DNA of 48,939 nucleotides from Tissierellia bacterium (GTDB lineage Bacteria > Bacillota > Clostridia > Tissierellales > Peptoniphilaceae), in contig JAAYNG010000001.1 of NCBI GenBank assembly GCA_012520935.1, positions 1 to 48,939 of the forward strand, read 5' to 3'. Numbering within the stretch: the stretch's first letter is position 1; every line of letters starts with the position of its first letter. The position numbers were made by a program, and so were the translations under genes. Shown here piece by piece: positions 44,775-48,939 of this stretch. Below the pieces are notes generated by a model that was given only the letters and a program-made list of their open reading frames with translations, did no database searches and was not told the origin of the DNA.

Positions 44775-45821
44775 ATGAAAATGAAAAAAATTATGAGCTT
44801 ATTCATGGTGGGACTTTTAGTATTTTTTGTAACTGCTTGCGGAAATAGTCAAATGAAAATATCTGAAAAAGAAAATATTAAAGCGGCTGAGGAAAACACA
44901 CAAGAACAGCCTAAACAATTTTCTGATAAAGTAACAGTGTATATGCCATCTCCAGCAGGATTAGCTGATAAGTTGGCAGTTGGATTTAAAGAAAAAACTG
45001 GTATAGAAGTGGAATTATTCCAAGGTACAACTGGTGAAATTTTAGCAAGATTAGAAACAGAAAAAGCTAACCCTATAGCAGATGTTGTTATTCTTGCATC
45101 ATGGTCAGATGGTTTAAATATGAAATCACAAGATGTGATAGAACCATACAAGACAGATAGCACAAAAAATGCAGTTAAAGGATGGGTAGATAATGAATCA
45201 AAACTATTTGGATATAGTGCATCAGCAGTAGGTGTAATTTATAACACACAAATTTTCCCAGAAATGTCAGATGATTGGAACGAATTATCAGATGTTAAAT
45301 ATAAAAATTTACTTGCTATTCCTGACCCAGAAAAATCTGGTGCCTGTAAAGATTTTGTAGCAGGATATGTTAACAAATTTGGTTGGAAAGATTTGGAAGG
45401 TATGGCAAAAAATGGTATGATTATTCCAGGAGCTAATAAAGCTGCACTAGAAGCAGTAACAACTGGTGAAGTTGGAGTATTGGTAGCAGGTGTGGACTAT
45501 AATGCCTATTCATCTATAGAAAAAGGAGAACCGCTAAATATTTACTATCCAAAATCCGGTACGGTTGTAAATCCAAGACCTGCAATGATTATGAAAACAG
45601 CACCTAATATGGATAACGCTAAGGCATTTATAGATTATTTATATTCAGATGAGGCTCAAAAGCTTGTTGCTGATGCTTATTTATTACCTGGTAGAGAAGA
45701 TGTAAAAGCTGATAAACGTACAAATCTTAAAGATATTACACAAATCGAAACAGACTGGGAAGCTATGATGAAGATTGCTGACGAGTCTGCAGCAAAGTTA
45801 AACAAAATCTGCAAAAAGTAG
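44775..45821 (+). CDS. ABC transporter substrate-binding lipoprotein
   Basis: A 348-residue type 2 periplasmic-binding-fold protein. The lipobox VTAC gives Cys22 as the lipid anchor. The mature domain opens VTVYMPSPAGLADKLAVGF and contains ADVVILASW, VGVIYNT and LLAIPDPEKSGA, in the style of the Fe3+/AfuA/PhnS group. The only adjacent Tyr pair is in NIYYPKSG, so ferric binding is not proven; phosphonate or a sugar phosphate is also possible. The start follows AAGGAGG. No TTAG-N6-CTAA iron box lies upstream of the operon. Confidence 0.88.
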   Translation: MKMKKIMSLFMVGLLVFFVTACGNSQMKISEKENIKAAEENTQEQPKQFSDKVTVYMPSPAGLADKLAVGFKEKTGIEVELFQGTTGEILARLETEKANPIADVVILASWSDGLNMKSQDVIEPYKTDSTKNAVKGWVDNESKLFGYSASAVGVIYNTQIFPEMSDDWNELSDVKYKNLLAIPDPEKSGACKDFVAGYVNKFGWKDLEGMAKNGMIIPGANKAALEAVTTGEVGVLVAGVDYNAYSSIEKGEPLNIYYPKSGTVVNPRPAMIMKTAPNMDNAKAFIDYLYSDEAQKLVADAYLLPGREDVKADKRTNLKDITQIETDWEAMMKIADESAAKLNKICKK

Positions 45822-45836
45822 GAGATAACTATATTC

Positions 45837-47504
45837 ATGGAAAACAAAAGTAAAAATTCAAAAATAATCTATACACATGCTATATTTTTGTTACTTCTTA
45901 TTATATTTCCATTAATTTCTATATTTTTAAAGGCGATCATAGTAGATGGTCGCCTTAGTTTTTCTATCATTAGTGAGACCTTTAGCAATGTTGGAAATAT
46001 ACTTATTATAAAAAATTCTCTGATTTTAAGTACTCTTGTTGTGATTACAACTACTATAATTTCTGTTCCCCTTGCATTTTTATTTTCAAGGACAGAATTT
46101 AATAAATATCATTTTTTTGATATAATATTTATGATACCATTTATGACACCACCGTATATAGCATCTATGGGGTGGATACTTTTTATGCAAAAAAATGGGC
46201 TATTGCAACAACTGATACCATCGTCTAAGGGAAGTGAAAGTCTATTTTTTTCCATAGGAGGATTGACTTTTGTAATGAGCTTGCATGTGTTTCCGTTTAT
46301 GCTTTCTATGTTAAAAAATGCAATGATAAACTTTCCAAATAACCTTGATGAAGCAGGAGCGGTATTTGGAGGGGGATTTTTTTTAAGGCTTAAGAAAATA
46401 TTTTTTCCTCTAATGCTTGGGAATTATGCCATTAGTACCTTATTGGTGTTTGTAAAAACAATATCGGAGTATGGTACTCCATCAACACTTGGCAGGAGAA
46501 TAGGTTTCGATGTATTTACTACAGAAATTCACCGTCAAGCTACGGTAGCACCAATTAACTTTGGGAAATCCGCTGTTTTATCATCACTACTTATAGGGAT
46601 ATGTCTGGTTATGTGGATGATACAAAATTACATCACCAACAAAAAATCTTATAATCTTGTTGGGTTAAAAGGCGCAAAAACTACATCAATAAAAATGAGT
46701 GTACCTGCTAAAATAATGGCTTGGATGTACATAGCTCTTATATTAGTGGTCGCCATTGGAATACCATATTTTTCAATAATTTCCACATCTTTAATTAAGC
46801 TTAGAGGATTTGGTTTTGCAGAGGGCAACTTCACATTAAATCACTATATAGAATTATTTACAGAGAATCAAAGGGCTCTAATGGCATTTAAAAATAGTTT
46901 TATTCTTGCTATATCTGCATCTACTATATGTGCTATTTTAGGCACAGTAACGGTTCTTGCGGCTAGAAAATCAAAAGGAATACTAAAAAAGTTTATACAA
47001 ATAACAGGTCTTTTGCCAGAAATGCTTCCAAGCATTGTATTGGTACTTGGTGTTATGTTATTTTGGAATAGAATATATAATATTTTGCCACTATATAATA
47101 CAATGGGAATACTTGTTTTAGCGTATGTTATTTTATTTTTACCCTATACTGTTCAGTATGTGACATCAGCTTTTACACAAATAGGTACTACTTTGACAGA
47201 TGCTGGAAGGGTATTTGGTGCGAATCAAATGTATATATTCTTTAGGATTATCTTGCCTTTAATTAAAAATGCAATTGTAACTGGATGGATGATGACGTTT
47301 ATAATTTCCATTAGAGAGCTTGTCACCGCAAGTTTGATAGCTCCCCCTAATACTTTAGTAATTTCAACCTTTATAGTAAGAGAGTTTGAACAGGGTAGTG
47401 TATCAATTGGTATGGCAATGGCAGTAATATGTGTTTTATTTACAACAACGTCACTTTTGATATTAAACTATGTATTAGATAAACAAAGAAATCGTGATGG
47501 ATAG
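45837..47504 (+). CDS. ABC transporter permease, fused double domain (FbpB type)
   Basis: A 555-residue membrane protein with about 12 helices, made of two homologous permease halves. Each half has an EAA-type coupling loop: LDEAGAVFGGGFFLRLKKI in the first and LTDAGRVFGANQMYIFFRI in the second. This single-chain arrangement is typical of ferric and AfuB-type importers. It lies 15 bases after the binding-protein gene. Whether it takes up iron or an organic phosphate cannot be decided. Confidence 0.92.
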   Translation: MENKSKNSKIIYTHAIFLLLLIIFPLISIFLKAIIVDGRLSFSIISETFSNVGNILIIKNSLILSTLVVITTTIISVPLAFLFSRTEFNKYHFFDIIFMIPFMTPPYIASMGWILFMQKNGLLQQLIPSSKGSESLFFSIGGLTFVMSLHVFPFMLSMLKNAMINFPNNLDEAGAVFGGGFFLRLKKIFFPLMLGNYAISTLLVFVKTISEYGTPSTLGRRIGFDVFTTEIHRQATVAPINFGKSAVLSSLLIGICLVMWMIQNYITNKKSYNLVGLKGAKTTSIKMSVPAKIMAWMYIALILVVAIGIPYFSIISTSLIKLRGFGFAEGNFTLNHYIELFTENQRALMAFKNSFILAISASTICAILGTVTVLAARKSKGILKKFIQITGLLPEMLPSIVLVLGVMLFWNRIYNILPLYNTMGILVLAYVILFLPYTVQYVTSAFTQIGTTLTDAGRVFGANQMYIFFRIILPLIKNAIVTGWMMTFIISIRELVTASLIAPPNTLVISTFIVREFEQGSVSIGMAMAVICVLFTTTSLLILNYVLDKQRNRDG

Positions 47505-47878
47505 GCTATATTAGGATGTAATCATTAAACATATAAGCAAATATAATCAGCTAAAATTTCTAAGTAAAATTTACTATAGAAATATTATTTTTGCGTAGAA
47601 TACTTTTAATTCTAAGATTTTTATTTGTGGCAAACTAATAGTACACAAAATGGCAACCATAAATAAAAAAAGTGGCAGTAGAACAATACCACTAAATTTG
47701 ATATATTATATAAATCAATAAGTATGAGGTTACTTAATTACAAAGAAATACGGTTTAATGAGAAAAATTATAACGCTTTTAATTGGGAAACTGGTGTGTA
47801 CTTAGTGGAAAAGTCTTGTTCTTATTATACTTGTATTAATAAATTGATAAGGGTTATTAAATAAAAAGGAAAAATTAT
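47505..47878. other. Intergenic stretch with one doubtful 46-codon frame
   Basis: About 370 AT-rich bases. It holds a short inverted repeat, GTGGCAGT...ACCAC, near 47670-47693. It also holds an ATG-started frame of 46 codons at 47724-47864 (MRLLNYKEIRF ... KLIRVIK) with no ribosome binding site. I do not call that frame a gene. Nothing else is recognised. Confidence 0.4.
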
Positions 47879-48592
47879 ATGAATTATGTTGTTTCGGATA
47901 TCCATGGATGTTACAATTTGTGGGTTAAAATTTTAAAAAAAATCAACTTTAAAGATGAAGATAAGCTTTATTGCCTAGGCGATGCTATGGATAAAGGAAG
48001 AGAATCCATTAGAGTAATGCAAGATATAATGAGTAGAAATAATGTAATCTATGTGATGGGAAATCATGATTACATGGCATTAAAAGTATTTGAAAAAGTA
48101 GTTAATTTGAGCTTTGAGGACTTTGAAAAGCAATATAATAAGATCAACTTAGAAGAATATACTTTGTGGGACAAATATGGAGGGGATATAACTTTAAAAC
48201 AATTTTTTGCACTTAGTGTATACGAAAGAAAAAAAATAATTGATTTCTTACTAAAAACTACATTTTATAAGGTGTTAGAAATAAAAGGCGTTACATATAT
48301 CTTATCACATGCAGGGATTAAAGATTTTAATGAAGATACAGATATCTCGGAATTATCTAATTTTCCGCTAGAATCATTTATATTTACAAGACCGGATTTT
48401 AATATTAGCCTGTTTAAAGATAAAAATAATAAACTCATAATAGGACATACTCCCACTTTATCCATAACTGGAAAATCAGAGATATATAAAAACAATAGCT
48501 ATATAGATGTGGATTGTGGAGCTATTTATGGTGGAAAATTGGCGGCATATTGTATAGAAACTAAAGAAGAATTTTATGCATGCTGGATATAA
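47879..48592 (+). CDS. Calcineurin-like metallophosphoesterase (PrpA/Ap4A-hydrolase type)
   Basis: A 237-residue two-metal phosphatase. Metal ligands are in SDIHG (Asp7, His9), LGDAMDKG (Asp35), GNHD (Asn62, His63), LSHAG and IGHTP. This is the layout of bacterial PPP-family Ser/Thr phosphatases and Ap4A hydrolases; the target is unknown. The site upstream is a modest AAAAGGAAAA. Codon use is AT-rich and AGA-type, like the adjacent ABC operon. It appears to be a single-gene unit. Confidence 0.9.
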   Translation: MNYVVSDIHGCYNLWVKILKKINFKDEDKLYCLGDAMDKGRESIRVMQDIMSRNNVIYVMGNHDYMALKVFEKVVNLSFEDFEKQYNKINLEEYTLWDKYGGDITLKQFFALSVYERKKIIDFLLKTTFYKVLEIKGVTYILSHAGIKDFNEDTDISELSNFPLESFIFTRPDFNISLFKDKNNKLIIGHTPTLSITGKSEIYKNNSYIDVDCGAIYGGKLAAYCIETKEEFYACWI

Positions 48593-48777
48593 ATAAAGCA
48601 AAGATCTTATTACAAAGATTAGCTACCTGAAGACCTTTTTTAGAAAATCTATAAATAAATGGCTTAGGGATGTACAAAATAGATGGAACAAATATAATAA
48701 TCGATCTTACTAGCAAACAGCAATAAAAAAAGGAATGTAATTTTCTCTATCACAATTTAGATTTTTTTACATAAAAA
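48593..48777. other. AT-rich spacer, nothing recognised
   Basis: This stretch follows the phosphatase stop. I see no ORF of note, no repeat and no RNA gene in it. Confidence 0.4.
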
Positions 48778-48812
48778 CTTGACTCTATCTTTTGGTAGTG
48801 TCAAATTTTTTT
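48778..48812 (+). terminator. Hairpin with T run before the window end
   Basis: TTGAC...TATC pairs with GGTA...GTCAA around TTTT and is followed by seven T. It probably ends transcription from the phosphatase side. Confidence 0.6.
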
Positions 48813-48939
48813 GGTTCTATAATATCTGTTGGGGGGGTAATTCTCCCAGCAGATATTTTTTTACAAAAAAAGATACACTTGCAACCCAAAATCCTGTAAA
48901 ATGTTAATCACCACAATAAACATAAAGGAGGGATTACAA
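48813..48939 (+). other. Hairpin leader of an off-window gene, possible IS left end
   Basis: AATATCTG (48821-48828) pairs with CAGATATT (48850-48857), with an inner GGG/CCC, and a T run follows. AAGGAGGGATTACAA ends the window exactly where an ATG would come next. The GGTTCTATAAT start and layout remind me of ISL3-type insertion sequence ends, but no transposase is visible. Confidence 0.4.

Noticed and set aside
47724..47864. 46-codon ORF before the phosphatase gene
   Set aside because: No Shine-Dalgarno site and no recognised family; the YNAFNWETGVYL segment faintly recalls peptide-maturase N-termini, but that is too weak to call.

Overview
The window is a low-GC, densely packed bacterial chromosome segment from an anaerobic Firmicute. 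A member of the Tissierellia or a neighbouring clostridial lineage is my best guess. This rests on the conserved gene block glmU-prs-pth-mfd-flippase, a T-box leader, a K+-dependent membrane pyrophosphatase, a rubredoxin-flavoprotein next to rubrerythrin, the anaerobic cbi-type cobalamin route, and strong GGAGG ribosome binding sites with some TTG and GTG starts. Core genes favour AGG for arginine. Two islands (about 26.2-30.1 kb and 42.6-48.9 kb) are more AT-rich and use more AGA and CGT.

Layout. 0-3.3 kb: ileS (minus strand, last residues beyond the window edge) behind an isoleucine T-box leader. 3.4-5.9 kb: a 31-residue hydrophobic peptide gene, then the secG-hppA operon. 5.9-10.1 kb: a frameshifted zinc-ribbon gene, a PhnA/YjdM-family gene, and a divergent iron locus in which a DtxR-like repressor faces feoA-feoB and a Cys-rich membrane peptide. 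Two TTAG-N6-CTAA boxes and a hairpin repeat lie between them. 10.1-17.2 kb: rsmI-nurA-like-ywlG-C39-like, a DUF308 protein with a methyltransferase, a flavin reductase-rubredoxin fusion, rubrerythrin, and an orphan RelB-type antitoxin. 17.2-26.1 kb: one minus-strand operon, glmU-prs-pth-mfd-PrsA-like foldase-MurJ-like flippase.

26.2-30.1 kb: a decayed IS1634-type element and a secreted pair (permuted papain-like hydrolase plus lipoprotein). 30.4-40.25 kb: a cobalamin riboswitch with an intrinsic terminator, controlling cbiMNQO (cobalt import) and cbiKCDETFGHJ (corrin ring synthesis). Nearly all of these genes overlap or abut. No cbiL is present in the run. 40.3-42.6 kb: a MATE exporter and an SDR dehydrogenase converge on a shared terminator. 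42.6-48.9 kb: a broken secreted CYTH-like gene, a three-gene FbpABC/AfuABC-type ABC importer, a calcineurin-like phosphatase, and a hairpin-rich leader ending in a ribosome binding site whose gene lies just past the window.

The clearest biology is metal and cofactor handling: ferrous iron uptake under a Cys-containing DtxR-type regulator, and cobalt uptake feeding anaerobic corrin synthesis under B12 feedback. I found no CRISPR array, rRNA or tRNA, and no convincing wholly new multi-gene system. The least explained items are the 31-residue peptide, the triple-hairpin intergenic region near 13.65 kb, the secreted hydrolase-lipoprotein pair, and the broken secreted CYTH-like gene.
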